Positions 55,740-64,000 of a stretch of 64,000 bases of DNA are shown piece after piece. The position numbers and the translations under genes are program-made. This DNA comes from Bacillus sp. FJAT-29790 (GTDB lineage: Bacteria; Bacillota; Bacilli; Bacillales; Cytobacillaceae). The notes under the pieces are model-generated. The model saw nothing but the letters and a program-made list of their open reading frames with translations. It ran no database searches and was not told the DNA's origin. The number at the start of each line of letters is the position of its first letter. The stretch's first letter is position 1. The stretch lies in assembly GCF_019039215.1 (NCBI RefSeq), contig NZ_JAHNZZ010000001.1:2137601-2201600 (forward strand). The letters run 5' to 3'.

Positions 55740-55862
55740 TTTCTAACTACACTTCCTTTAAAAGGTTCATTTCATAATCTCGTCTCTTATCCCATTCTAT
55801 AAGAATTCAAGAAATTATTCTATAAAGAACCTCTTATCGCAGTAAGAAACATTTGTAAATTA

Positions 55863-56083
55863 AGGCTGTTTTCGTAAAGTTTATTGTTATGGGGAATAAA
55901 CAATGACCGTTCCTTTCCACTACAGGCACTTGCTTTCCGCGGGGAGGAAGTCGAGCCTCCTCGACGTTCCGTCTGCGGGGTCTCGACTTTTCCTCTATCT
56001 CCCGCAGGAGTCAAGTGCCTTCCGCTCCAATCCACTCACCGTTTTCAATTATGATAAAGCAACAATCTTTTAAAAAGTAGCCT
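55863..56083. repeat. Family A MITE-like element, copy 5
   Basis: 221 bp from AGGCTGTTTTCG to AGTAGCCT. Flanks are AAATTA (55857-55862) and TAATTA (56084-56089), five of six matching. The core hairpin is present but diverged (GGCACTTG near 55925 with CAAGTGCC near 56012), so this copy is more distant. Position: between yqgE and pbpA. Confidence 0.75.
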
Positions 56084-56087
56084 TAAT

Positions 56088-56114
56088 TAAAAAGAGAAGA
56101 ATGACTCTTCTCTT
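56088..56114 (-). terminator. Terminator of yqgE
   Basis: AAGAGAAGA pairs with TCTTCTCTT around a five-base loop, followed by TTTTT on the minus strand. It overlaps the yqgE stop codon. Confidence 0.8.
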
Positions 56115-57330
56115 ATGTCGAATGAAATTGGATTCTTCGGATAAAGAAATAAATGATGAAATGGCCAGCACCGAGGAAAAGCAAAAGAATCGGAATACCC
56201 TTTTCTGCATTAAAAAAAGTAACGACGGCTAAAAAGCAGAGAATGGAAAAGGCTCGACCTGAGTTCAAAAAAATTTCTCGGACGACAATATACTCAATTC
56301 GCATTTCCGCAGCCTTCCATCCTTTTCCAATCACATCATAAGTCATTGAAAGATAGGGAACAAGCAAGAGCGGATAAGCTAGCGCGATTGTGGCTGCATA
56401 CATAAGTAATTTGGAATAGGTTACTTCAAATAGGATGAGAAATATTGCGGCGTAAAGAATCACACCACCTGCTAAGATTGCCTTTTTTCGATATTCTTTC
56501 TTGAGAAGCCTTGATACAAAATAGTATGTAATAAATGCGACTCCTGAATTGACAAGCCCAAATGTTCCTAAAGCCAATTCACTCCCGGTTGAAATAAACA
56601 CAAAAACAGAAATAATAAAGGCAAAGGTCCCTTCCCGAAGACCCTGAAAGAAATGGGCGTTTGTAACTAGCCGCCAATTAAGATTATTTTTTCTCTCTAT
56701 AAGAATTCGCTTAAACCAATATTTACCGTTTGCTGGGCGCCTTTTTACAAAAAAGCTTAAAAATACAGCCAATGAAAATAGAGCTAGAGATATACCAAAA
56801 ATGATCGAGTACCCGGTAAACTTCTCCATTTTTGAAATCACAAAACCCGCAGCTATTGGTCCAATCATCCCGCCGACCGATGTTAAAATCCCTAAAAACC
56901 CATTGAAGAAATCCCGATTTTCCGGCTCGGTAATTTCAAACGTTAATACATTGAATGCAAGCCAATAAAACCCATATCCTACGCCTAGAAGGGCACCAAG
57001 TAACAATAAATACTGCGAGGCATTTGCACCTATAAATAAAACAGTCAGATAAAAAGCCGCCAAAAATATGACACCAATCCTTAAAACAATGACCCGATCA
57101 ATTTTCTTTGCCCATCTGCCTGCTAGAATAAATATTACTGGCTGAACGATAACAATAGAGAGATTGTATAATCCTAAATCTTTGAATTCACCGGACTGCT
57201 TCCAAAGGAAAATATTTACAAACGTATTCGAGAGGGCAACGCTTAATGAGTATAACCCACCAATAATAAGCAATAAGCCTAAATCCTTTGTTAGCTCGAC
57301 ATCCCCGATCAACTTCTTCACTTTACTCAT
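56113..57330 (-). CDS. yqgE: MFS transporter YqgE
   Basis: 405 residues with about 12 membrane helices of the major facilitator type; the loop after the second helix contains GRWAKKIDRVIVLRIG, the expected MFS motif. Substrate unknown. Located between sodA and pbpA as in B. subtilis. ATG follows GGGGAG. Confidence 0.88.
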   Translation of the reverse strand: MSKVKKLIGDVELTKDLGLLLIIGGLYSLSVALSNTFVNIFLWKQSGEFKDLGLYNLSIVIVQPVIFILAGRWAKKIDRVIVLRIGVIFLAAFYLTVLFIGANASQYLLLLGALLGVGYGFYWLAFNVLTFEITEPENRDFFNGFLGILTSVGGMIGPIAAGFVISKMEKFTGYSIIFGISLALFSLAVFLSFFVKRRPANGKYWFKRILIERKNNLNWRLVTNAHFFQGLREGTFAFIISVFVFISTGSELALGTFGLVNSGVAFITYYFVSRLLKKEYRKKAILAGGVILYAAIFLILFEVTYSKLLMYAATIALAYPLLLVPYLSMTYDVIGKGWKAAEMRIEYIVVREIFLNSGRAFSILCFLAVVTFFNAEKGIPILLLFLGAGHFIIYFFIRRIQFHST

Positions 57331-57462
57331 AAAATAACTCCCCTTTACTTCTAAAGGGTAGTTTCTTACAAAGAGATGACTCTTATGCAGGATTTTTAGG
57401 ATATCGGCGGAATTCAGATTTTTTTAAGATCTTGAAATGATGCGGCTTTATCGCGGGGATAC

Positions 57463-57494
57463 AAAAACACGGCAGGAAATTCCGCCGTGTTTTG
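57463..57494 (-). terminator. Terminator of sodA
   Basis: ACACGGC pairs with GCCGTGT with inner GGAA/TTCC; A- and T-runs lie outside. Confidence 0.82.
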
Positions 57495-57502
57495 TATTTC
57501 TA

Positions 57503-58111
57503 TTATTTTGCTGCGCTGAAACGCTTGGAAACCTCATCCCAGTTAACAATATTCCAGAAGGAATTGATGTAATCAGGACGGCGGTTTTGATAATTTAGGT
57601 AGTAAGCATGCTCCCAAACATCCAACCCTAGAATAGGTGTTTTACCTTCCATTAATGGTGAATCTTGGTTTGGTGTGCTTGTTACTTCAAGCTCGCCATT
57701 GTTTACAGCAAGCCATGCCCAGCCGGAACCGAAACGCGTAGTAGCGGCCTTAGCAAATTCTTCTTTAAAGCTTTCATAGCTTCCAAATTTGCTGTTAATC
57801 GCATCTGCCAATTCTCCAGTCGGCTCGCCGCCGCCATTCGGAGAAATAACTTGCCAGAATAATGTATGGTTTGCATGCCCGCCCCCGTTATTGCGCACAG
57901 CTGTACGAGCAGCTTCTGGCACAGCATCCAGATTGGAAATAACTTCTTCCACTGTTTTAGAAAGAAGCTCTTCGTTTCCTGCTAGAGCGTTGTTTAAGTT
58001 TGTAACATATGTGTTGTGATGTTTCGTGTGGTGAATATTCATTGTTTCCTTGTCAATATTTGGTTCTAATGCATCATAAGCATAAGGTAATTGCGGTAAT
58101 TCAAATGCCAT
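57503..58111 (-). CDS. sodA: Manganese superoxide dismutase SodA
   Basis: Disproportionates superoxide in the cytoplasm. 202 residues with metal ligands His 27, His 82, Asp 164 and His 168 ([11 protein letters not shown]). GGGGHAN-like GGGHANH and the C-terminal NVVNWDEV-type WNIVNWDEV are typical of the Mn enzyme. GGAGG precedes two consecutive ATGs (58114 and 58111); the second is chosen by homology. Confidence 0.96.
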   Translation of the reverse strand: MAFELPQLPYAYDALEPNIDKETMNIHHTKHHNTYVTNLNNALAGNEELLSKTVEEVISNLDAVPEAARTAVRNNGGGHANHTLFWQVISPNGGGEPTGELADAINSKFGSYESFKEEFAKAATTRFGSGWAWLAVNNGELEVTSTPNQDSPLMEGKTPILGLDVWEHAYYLNYQNRRPDYINSFWNIVNWDEVSKRFSAAK

Positions 58112-58313
58112 CATAAATTCCTCCTATGTAAATTAATTTAAGCCCTTAAACCATTCAGTTATTCATACAATTCTGAATTTAGAATGATTATTCATGACTT
58201 TCCTTTTAAGATTACCAAAGATGGATTATCCTTTCAATAAAAATGCTTAACATAACAAATATACATTTCCCTTCTTTTTAATATTTATTCGTACTATCCC
58301 CTTTTCAATCATA

Positions 58314-58404
58314 TTCGCCTTGGCGTATTTGCGCCCAAATTTTCACCTTAGCTCGCTCGATAAATTCCTTTAAAAAATCGAAAGGCTCGCCGGAGGCATA
58401 ACTT
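58314..58404. repeat. Family D repeat, copy 2
   Basis: It begins TTCGCCTTGGCGTATTTGCG and ends CGCCGGAGGCATAACTT, matching 24788-24878. It lies in the 440-bp gap between sodA and the Fnr gene. No further features are seen in that gap apart from the Fnr ribosome binding site. Confidence 0.7.
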
Positions 58405-58555
58405 CGCTAAATTGTCATGATTTACATAAACTCTATTAGGTCAACGATTTAAGTCATTATTGATATTTCCACCTTCCATAATACCCCTTATGAATATTGA
58501 CCTTTAAGCGCTCTTTCCGTTAAATCAAAGTATAAAGCAATTGAAGGAGTGACGT

Positions 58556-59254
58556 ATGATGAATGATTTCAGCATTTCGCTTTATAGCTTGCTCATCCAG
58601 TATTTTATTGATAAGGAAACAGTTCAAAAAGTAAAATCAGGGACACTCCTCTTTCAAGAGAAGGATAAGGTTGACTATATTTATCTATTATTATCCGGAA
58701 GTATCTCCCTTGGAAGAGTTCATGTGAAAGGAAAAGAATTTATCCTGAAGATTATTAATGAAGAGGAAATCCTAATGGAATACCAATTATTTAGTCCTGC
58801 GCCTAAGTATCATTTTTATGCAAAGGCAATGTCAGACTGTGAACTTTTCATGATTAAGAGAGAACAATTCGAGGCATTTATTTTACAGGAAAAAGCAAGA
58901 TTAAGTATCTTGACAGCTTGGCTTAGTACGAGATATTTAAAGGCACAAATGAGATGTCAGGATTTAATTATCAATGGCAAAAAAGGCGGGTTATATTCTA
59001 TATTAATCCGGCTATGCAATAGCTATGGAGTCCGGACTAACGAAGGGATTCTGATTGATATGCCTCTGACCCATCAAGAGTTGGCTAATTTAACTTATGG
59101 AACGAGAGAAGTAATTCAACGAATGCTGAAAGAACTACGGGAAAATGAAGTCATTTCCTATGATAGGAATAAATTCACGATCAAAAACCTAGGCTATTTA
59201 AGAAAAGAGGTCGATTGCCAAAACTGTCCGTATGAAATTTGCGGGTTAAATTAA
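58556..59254 (+). CDS. fnr: Fnr-type oxygen-sensing regulator (Crp/Fnr family)
   Basis: 232 residues: cyclic-nucleotide-like domain (about 20-115), dimer helix, and helix-turn-helix near 172-195 (LTHQELANLTYGTREVIQRM). The C-terminus carries Cys 221, Cys 224 and Cys 229 (CQNCPYEIC). B. subtilis Fnr binds its 4Fe-4S cluster with a C-terminal C-X2-C-X4-C motif plus an Asp, and Asp 136 here is in the matching place. This points to a direct oxygen or NO sensor. GGAG precedes the ATG-ATG start. Followed by a terminator. Confidence 0.88.
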   Translation: MMNDFSISLYSLLIQYFIDKETVQKVKSGTLLFQEKDKVDYIYLLLSGSISLGRVHVKGKEFILKIINEEEILMEYQLFSPAPKYHFYAKAMSDCELFMIKREQFEAFILQEKARLSILTAWLSTRYLKAQMRCQDLIINGKKGGLYSILIRLCNSYGVRTNEGILIDMPLTHQELANLTYGTREVIQRMLKELRENEVISYDRNKFTIKNLGYLRKEVDCQNCPYEICGLN

Positions 59255-59274
59255 TAGGAGGACTTTAATCAGCC

Positions 59275-59304
59275 AAAAAGCAAGGGTTGCCCTTTGCTTT
59301 TTTT
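59275..59304 (+). terminator. Terminator of fnr
   Basis: AAAAGCAAGGG pairs with CCCTTTGCTTTT with a one-base bulge, followed by a T-run. Confidence 0.85.
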
Positions 59305-59438
59305 ACCTATTTTCTTTAACTGAATAGAGAGTACCCTCACCCGTAAACAATTCTTAAATATAAGTAAGGCGTGTTACTTGTTCAAAAGTCTCTATCCGGT
59401 TAAAATGATGTGATGAATTTTTTTAAGGGTGTGTGTAA

Positions 59439-60209
59439 ATGAATATTTTCAAGCAATTTTTTAAAAGCCTATATTCACCTAAGGATATTGCACTTTTCCG
59501 CTTTCAAGGAATTGGTAAAACAATTTTGTATGTTTTCGTTCTCGTCTTTCTGTCAATCATCCCATCTGTTTACTACTTCAGTTCTGCGATCATAAGTGGG
59601 GTGGCTGCCGTTCAGTCCAGCATTGAAAACGAAATTCCTTCATTTTCAATTGAAAACGGCGAACTGCAATCCGATCAAGCTGCCCCGGTTATTATTAATA
59701 AGGATCGCATTTCGATTATTTTTGATTCGACAGGGACAGTAGATCCAAAGTCAATTTCAAATAGTGATAATACCATTGCTATCCTAAAGGATGGTGCCTT
59801 CTTCTTTGCAGGTGGGGAGATCCAGTCTTTGCCATACTCCATGTTGAATGATTTGACATTAACAAAAGAAGACCTGTCAGATATACTCGTCACTGTTGAT
59901 TCATCACTCGGAGTCATCATCCCGCTTATGGCAGCAGTCATGTACATCTTTTCTGCAGGTTTGAAATTTATCGAAGTTTCGGTTCTCGCATTACTCGGAT
60001 TGCTATTGAAAAAAATGTTGGTTAGGAATATCCAATACCGCCATACCTGGAGAATTGCAGCCTACAGCGTCACATTGCCAACCCTTTTCTTTACGATTAT
60101 GGCTAGTTTAAAAACAACCGTACCGAACGGAGCTTTCATTAATTGGTTTGTAGCATTTATGGTATTATTTCTTGCGATAAAGGAAATTCCTCAGCCTAAG
60201 AAAAAATAA
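59439..60209 (+). CDS. yqgB: DUF1189 family membrane protein YqgB
   Basis: 256 residues: one N-terminal membrane helix (about 26-48), a large extracellular domain (about 50-155) and four C-terminal helices. DUF1189; no known activity. GGGTGTG precedes the ATG. Its location between sodA and yqfZ/ispG matches B. subtilis yqgB. Confidence 0.85.
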   Translation: MNIFKQFFKSLYSPKDIALFRFQGIGKTILYVFVLVFLSIIPSVYYFSSAIISGVAAVQSSIENEIPSFSIENGELQSDQAAPVIINKDRISIIFDSTGTVDPKSISNSDNTIAILKDGAFFFAGGEIQSLPYSMLNDLTLTKEDLSDILVTVDSSLGVIIPLMAAVMYIFSAGLKFIEVSVLALLGLLLKKMLVRNIQYRHTWRIAAYSVTLPTLFFTIMASLKTTVPNGAFINWFVAFMVLFLAIKEIPQPKKK

Positions 60210-60242
60210 AAGATGCGCCAAGATTGGCGCATCCTTTATTTT
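60205..60242 (+). terminator. Terminator of yqgB
   Basis: GATGCGCCA (60212-60220) pairs with TGGCGCATC (60225-60233), then CTTTATTTT. It includes the stop codon region. Confidence 0.82.
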
Positions 60243-60280
60243 GGCTATGTTACATAAGCGATATTGATAAATGTATATTA

Positions 60281-60355
60281 GCGGGGCGATTTTGCCTGGA
60301 GAGAGCCTTTTTTGCGATAGCAAAAACCGCCTCTCGGAAGGTAAATCGATCCCGC
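60281..60355. repeat. Isolated nested-hairpin sequence element
   Basis: A single 75-nt unit with consecutive stems GCGGG/CCCGC, CGATTT/AAATCG, GCCT/AGGT, GAGAG/CTCTC and TTTTTGC/GCAAAAA around a GATA loop, with small purine-rich internal loops. It lies between the convergent yqgB and the chemoreceptor gene. No second copy in the window and no T-run, so it does not look like a plain terminator. Confidence 0.55.
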
Positions 60356-60449
60356 GACTTGACCACAATATTGTTTAACAGTGCCTTTATTTTTAAATTT
60401 ATCTCCTTAATATAAGGGCTATTCCTGTCGAAAGTACGAGTATTCCTTC

Positions 60450-62171
60450 TCACGACTTTGAATAATTGAACTCAGAATTAAGCTCATCTAGTGATTGAGA
60501 CAATTCTGTTAGTCTTTCCCCTGCTTCATGGCTCCTTTTAACTTTAATCATCTGTTTTTGCGAAGCTGAAATCATTTGTTCAGCACTTGCAAAGGTTTGC
60601 TGGGAAACGGAAACGAAATTTTCTGTAGATGACTCCATTTTCGGCAAAGCGTTATTTAATCCTATCAGCTCATTCTGCGCCTTTTCAATCATTTCACTGA
60701 CATCCTCAATTTCTAGCATTAATAGATCGAATGATTTTCTGCTTGCAGATGCTATTTGGTGATGTGTTTGAAAATTGTCTAGCATTTCGCTGAATTCATT
60801 TGAGGCTTTGATTGAAATAAATTCCATTTGTTCAATTGTCTCTGTTATTTCTTCTGTCGCCTTGGAAGATTGATCAGCCAATTTCCTTACTTCATTGGCA
60901 ACGACAGCAAACCCCTTTCCAGATTCTCCTGCCCTTGCAGCTTCAATCGCTGCATTTAAGGCCAGAAGTTTCGTTTGAGCCGCAATTTGTTGGATTAAAG
61001 TAACGATATTTGCAATTGATTCCGAGTGTTTTTTTACTTCCTTAACAGTTGAAGATACTCCATTAAATTCTTTTTCAAACGTATCAAAAGTACGAATAAG
61101 CTCGCCAATTCTTTCTTCCCCATCATGAGCTGAATCATTCATCGACTGAGCTTTGTTCATGACTTTCTTCATTTGCGCAAAAATATGATTCAGCGATTTT
61201 TTCATTTCCTGAAACATTTGAATGCTTTCTTCAGAACTGCCTGCTGTTTGTTCAGCACCTAGCTTAACTACTTGGATCGCTTCCATCAGTTGTTCATTTT
61301 CTTCCAATACTTCTCCTGACATACTTCGGAGTTCATCCCCTGTTATGGATAAATCCTTAGTGGTGGAAGAAATTTTATATAAAAGTGTACCCATTTGTCT
61401 GATCATCGCATCAAAGCTTTTGATTAGAGAAGTAATTTCTGGTGTTGTAGTTTTTGCTTCAACCCGAACATCTAGATTTCCATTCCTTGCTTCTTTCATG
61501 ACCTCTCTCAGCTTTGTTAGCGGCCTAGTAAGGCTTTTTACCATTAGTATAATAAAAATCGATGTAATTGTAAGACTAATAACGACGACAATAAATATGT
61601 ATTTGGCCATTTCATCAATGTCTTTTAAGTACTGTTTTTGGGGAATGGCGATTACATAAATCCCTTTGAATTCATGCACTTTCTTAAAAGAAATTGTAAA
61701 AAGTTCGCCATTTATTTTCTCATGGAAAAGGCCATTTTCCAATTTTCTGATTTTGTTCAGGGTTGTTTCCGTAAATTCTATTTTTGTATTTTTACTAATT
61801 TGATAAGAAGTTGCTCCTTTTTTAGTTACTAAAAAATAACTTCCATTTAGGCCATCCTTTGCAAGCTCTGCATCTTGACTCCTAATGACCTGATTCATTT
61901 TTTTATTGAATTTTTCTTCCTCACCAACATAAATAAGGATCAAATTTTGAGCAATATCATATATGGTCCTCACTTCTTTTTCTAACCGCTGCTCCATTAA
62001 TTTAATAGCTGTTTCCTTTGACTTCCCATAAGAAATATAGGCTACAGAAGAAACCGTTAAAAGCAATAAGCCTAAAATCAGGACTAGAAGCCTAGTCTGA
62101 AGCGAGAATCTTGTTAGCAAATTGAAGAAATTTGCTTTTAGCTTCAGATAATTTTTTCTGATAATTGCCAA
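60450..62171 (-). CDS. Methyl-accepting chemotaxis protein
   Basis: 573 residues: N-terminal membrane helix (about 25-48), extracellular sensor region (about 49-190, probably a single Cache domain), second helix (about 191-212), HAMP domain and a cytoplasmic signalling domain. The hairpin tip [20 protein letters not shown] and the [18 protein letters not shown] segment are diagnostic. The ligand is unknown. ATG lies near 62171 with GGAAGGGGTGC upstream. Confidence 0.92.
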   Translation of the reverse strand: MAIIRKNYLKLKANFFNLLTRFSLQTRLLVLILGLLLLTVSSVAYISYGKSKETAIKLMEQRLEKEVRTIYDIAQNLILIYVGEEEKFNKKMNQVIRSQDAELAKDGLNGSYFLVTKKGATSYQISKNTKIEFTETTLNKIRKLENGLFHEKINGELFTISFKKVHEFKGIYVIAIPQKQYLKDIDEMAKYIFIVVVISLTITSIFIILMVKSLTRPLTKLREVMKEARNGNLDVRVEAKTTTPEITSLIKSFDAMIRQMGTLLYKISSTTKDLSITGDELRSMSGEVLEENEQLMEAIQVVKLGAEQTAGSSEESIQMFQEMKKSLNHIFAQMKKVMNKAQSMNDSAHDGEERIGELIRTFDTFEKEFNGVSSTVKEVKKHSESIANIVTLIQQIAAQTKLLALNAAIEAARAGESGKGFAVVANEVRKLADQSSKATEEITETIEQMEFISIKASNEFSEMLDNFQTHHQIASASRKSFDLLMLEIEDVSEMIEKAQNELIGLNNALPKMESSTENFVSVSQQTFASAEQMISASQKQMIKVKRSHEAGERLTELSQSLDELNSEFNYSKS

Positions 62172-62364
62172 ATAGATGCACCCCTTCCAATATCCATCTA
62201 CATTATGACAAAGGAATGTTAAAGATTTGTAAAGGCAGGGTAAATGTTCTATGAAATTTATTCCAAAAGACCTATATCATTTAATCATTTTCAGTTCTAT
62301 TCGTGTTTGATGAACATACATATTGGATAAGCACCCCAATTATTCTAAGGAGGTTTAGCCCAAT

Positions 62365-62688
62365 ATGAAACGATTAGCCTTATTTTTGATCACAGTACTT
62401 CTCATATATGTTATTTATTTTGACTTAAACCATGGCACACTACCTGTAGTAAAAGATCAAGTTATTGAAGCTAAATCTTCCATCGAGACTTCCTTGCCAT
62501 TTTTCGAAAAGGAAGTGAGGCCGGGAGAAACTGTGCTTTCTGTTGTTGAAAGAAAATTGGACGGGCCCCTTCCTGTATCGATTTCTGATGTAGTAACTGA
62601 TTTTAAAATCCTAAATAATGGGTTAAAGCCTGAAGAACTTAAGTCTGGACAAACATATCGATTCCCTGATTATGGGACTAATGACTAA
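62365..62688 (+). CDS. yqfZ: LysM domain protein YqfZ
   Basis: 107 residues: N-terminal signal-anchor helix (MKRLALFLITVLLIYVIYF) and a LysM-like domain (about 50-103, EVRPGETVLSVVERKL and SGQTYRFPDY). Expected to bind peptidoglycan at the outer face of the membrane. AAGGAGG precedes the ATG. It directly precedes ispG, as in B. subtilis. Confidence 0.85.
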   Translation: MKRLALFLITVLLIYVIYFDLNHGTLPVVKDQVIEAKSSIETSLPFFEKEVRPGETVLSVVERKLDGPLPVSISDVVTDFKILNNGLKPEELKSGQTYRFPDYGTND

Positions 62689-62811
62689 TATATTCTTCCG
62701 ACATAAAAAACCTCTTTCTTGTCAACTTGAACAGTTCATTGTTACAATAATAGGTGGAATTCTTTTAGGATGAATGAAAAGAGAACTGTGAATAAAAGGA
62801 GCGAATCTCCA

Positions 62812-63933
62812 TTGACTGAGATTATACATCGAACCAAAACACGTCCGGTGAAAGTCGGACCATTAACAATTGGCGGCAGCAATGAGCTGTTCATTCAAAG
62901 TATGACGACAACAAAAACACATGATGTTGAAGCAACTGTTGCTGAAATAAAGCGCTTGGAAGAAACCGGCTGTCAAATTGTCCGGGTTGCTTGTCCTGAT
63001 GAGCGAGCTGCTTACGCGATTGCGGATATAAAAAAGCAAATCAGCATTCCCCTCGTTGTTGATATCCATTTCGACTATAAACTGGCTCTAATCGCTATTG
63101 AGGGTGGAGCAGATAAAATTAGAATTAATCCAGGAAATATTGGGAAACGCGAAAAAGTAGAAGCTGTCGTAAAAGCAGCGAAAGAGCGCGGCATCCCGAT
63201 TCGAATCGGCGTAAACGCCGGTTCATTAGAAAAAAAGATTCTTGAAAAATACGGATATCCTACGGCAGATGGCATGGTTGAAAGTGCACTTCACCATATA
63301 AAAATTCTTGAGGAGCTGGATTTTCACGATATTATCGTCTCGATGAAGGCCTCAGATGTAAATTTAGCGATCGAAGCCTATGAGAAGGCGTCTAAAGCTT
63401 TTGATTATCCATTGCATTTGGGCATTACGGAGTCTGGCACACTGTTTGCAGGTACTGTAAAAAGTGCGGCAGGGTTGGGGGTTATTTTAAATAAAGGAAT
63501 CGGTAACACCCTTCGCATCTCTTTAAGTGCAGATCCTGTTGAAGAAGTAAAAGTCGCACGTGAATTATTAAAGGTTTTTGGTTTATCTTCGAATGCGGCA
63601 ACCTTAATTTCATGTCCTACTTGCGGGCGTATCGAAATTGACCTGATCAGCATTGCCAATGAAGTGGAAGAATATATTCAAAAAATAAAGGCTCCTATAA
63701 AAGTAGCAGTTCTTGGGTGTGCTGTTAATGGACCTGGAGAAGCACGCGAAGCCGATATCGGTATTGCGGGTGCGCGTGGGGAAGGACTACTGTTCCGAAA
63801 AGGGGAAATCATCCGGAAAGTTCCTGAAAAAACAATGGTCGAAGAGCTAAAGATCGAAATTGACAAAATTGCTGAAGAATATTTTGCCAAACAGGAAGAA
63901 GAAAAGAAGAAAGCAGAAAGTGTTAATAACTAA
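62812..63933 (+). CDS. ispG: 4-hydroxy-3-methylbut-2-enyl diphosphate synthase IspG
   Basis: Iron-sulfur enzyme of the MEP isoprenoid pathway that converts MEcPP to HMBPP. About 373 residues. TIM-barrel part begins [20 protein letters not shown]; cluster ligands lie in [11 protein letters not shown] and [10 protein letters not shown], the usual Cys set. TTG at 62812 follows AAAAGGAG by ten bases and gives [16 protein letters not shown], matching the B. subtilis N-terminus; the ATG at 62770 is in frame but its site is weak. Confidence 0.95.
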   Translation: MTEIIHRTKTRPVKVGPLTIGGSNELFIQSMTTTKTHDVEATVAEIKRLEETGCQIVRVACPDERAAYAIADIKKQISIPLVVDIHFDYKLALIAIEGGADKIRINPGNIGKREKVEAVVKAAKERGIPIRIGVNAGSLEKKILEKYGYPTADGMVESALHHIKILEELDFHDIIVSMKASDVNLAIEAYEKASKAFDYPLHLGITESGTLFAGTVKSAAGLGVILNKGIGNTLRISLSADPVEEVKVARELLKVFGLSSNAATLISCPTCGRIEIDLISIANEVEEYIQKIKAPIKVAVLGCAVNGPGEAREADIGIAGARGEGLLFRKGEIIRKVPEKTMVEELKIEIDKIAEEYFAKQEEEKKKAESVNN

Positions 63934-63975
63934 TAAACAAGGGGCTGTCTAATAAGTCCCTAAAATAAAACAGGT

Positions 63976-64000
63976 GGAGAAAAACGAGTCGTTTTTCTCC
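63976..64000. terminator. Hairpin at the window edge
   Basis: GGAGAAAAACGA and TCGTTTTTCTCC form a perfect inverted repeat of 12 bp around one base. It may be the ispG terminator or the end of a mobile element; the right flank lies outside the window. Confidence 0.5.

Noticed and set aside
1..64000. CRISPR arrays, tRNA or rRNA genes, prophage or transposase genes
   Set aside because: No regularly spaced direct repeats with unique spacers, no cloverleaf or rRNA segments, and no phage or transposase reading frames were recognised; the 21-bp array at 16969 is too short and has no spacer-repeat structure.

Overview
The window is a stretch of low-GC Firmicutes chromosome from a Bacillus-like, endospore-forming member of the Bacillaceae. 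Gene order closely follows the B. subtilis ispG(yqfY) to spoIIIA region, read here from right to left. Evidence includes spoIIIAA/AB, the comG competence operon, the gcvT-gcvPA-gcvPB operon with a tandem glycine riboswitch, efp, lipM, pst, pbpA, sodA and many yqg/yqh conserved genes. I see no rRNA, tRNA, CRISPR array, prophage or transposase gene.

Layout. (1) 1-9000: spoIIIAB (partial) and spoIIIAA behind a sigma-E-like promoter; an alkaline phosphatase and a SIMPL protein; then efp, yqhT, yqhR, yqhQ, yqhP and yqhO. (2) 9100-16050: a block not found at this place in B. subtilis: a B12-dependent ribonucleotide reductase with paired NrdR-like boxes, a GbsR-type regulator and the opuA glycine-betaine transporter. 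(3) 16080-24800: lipM, the rhodanese yqhL, the riboswitch-controlled glycine cleavage operon, and the SNF2 helicase/YqhG pair. (4) 25000-29700: yqzE and the seven-gene comG operon for the competence pseudopilus. (5) 29870-47600: mostly small or conserved yqg genes (an Fe-S-type regulator, YqgY, a MidA-type methyltransferase, YqgX, YqgV, YqgU, the peptidase YqgT, the LTA-synthase family protein YqgS, glucokinase, YqgQ, the rhomboid YqgP, a DUF92 protein, 5-formyl-THF cycloligase, rpmG, and a DUF4912-GT4 glycosyltransferase). (6) 47890-58100: two YqzC/YqzD-like membrane proteins, the pstSCAB-phoU operon behind a PhoP box, a class B penicillin-binding protein, an MFS transporter and sodA. (7) 58550-63930: a B. 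subtilis-type Fnr with a C-terminal cysteine cluster, YqgB, a chemoreceptor, YqfZ and ispG.

Main functional groups: phosphate scavenging (pst, phoU, phosphatase); glycine catabolism with lipoylation (gcv, lipM); osmoprotection (opuA with a GbsR-like regulator); DNA uptake (comG); oxygen and redox response (Fnr, sodA, NrdJ, a SufR-like regulator); cell envelope (PBP, LTA-synthase family, LysM proteins).

The least explained part lies between genes. At least four families of non-coding repeats recur: (A) a MITE-like element in five copies with 6-bp flanking duplications, two copies lacking their hairpin core; (B) a nested-hairpin element of about 113 bp; (C) an element with conserved ends and a variable middle; (D) a conserved 91-bp block. 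There is also a 21-bp tandem repeat before lipM and an isolated 75-nt nested hairpin near 60.3 kb. Many gene starts were moved inward to a Shine-Dalgarno-supported codon, often TTG.
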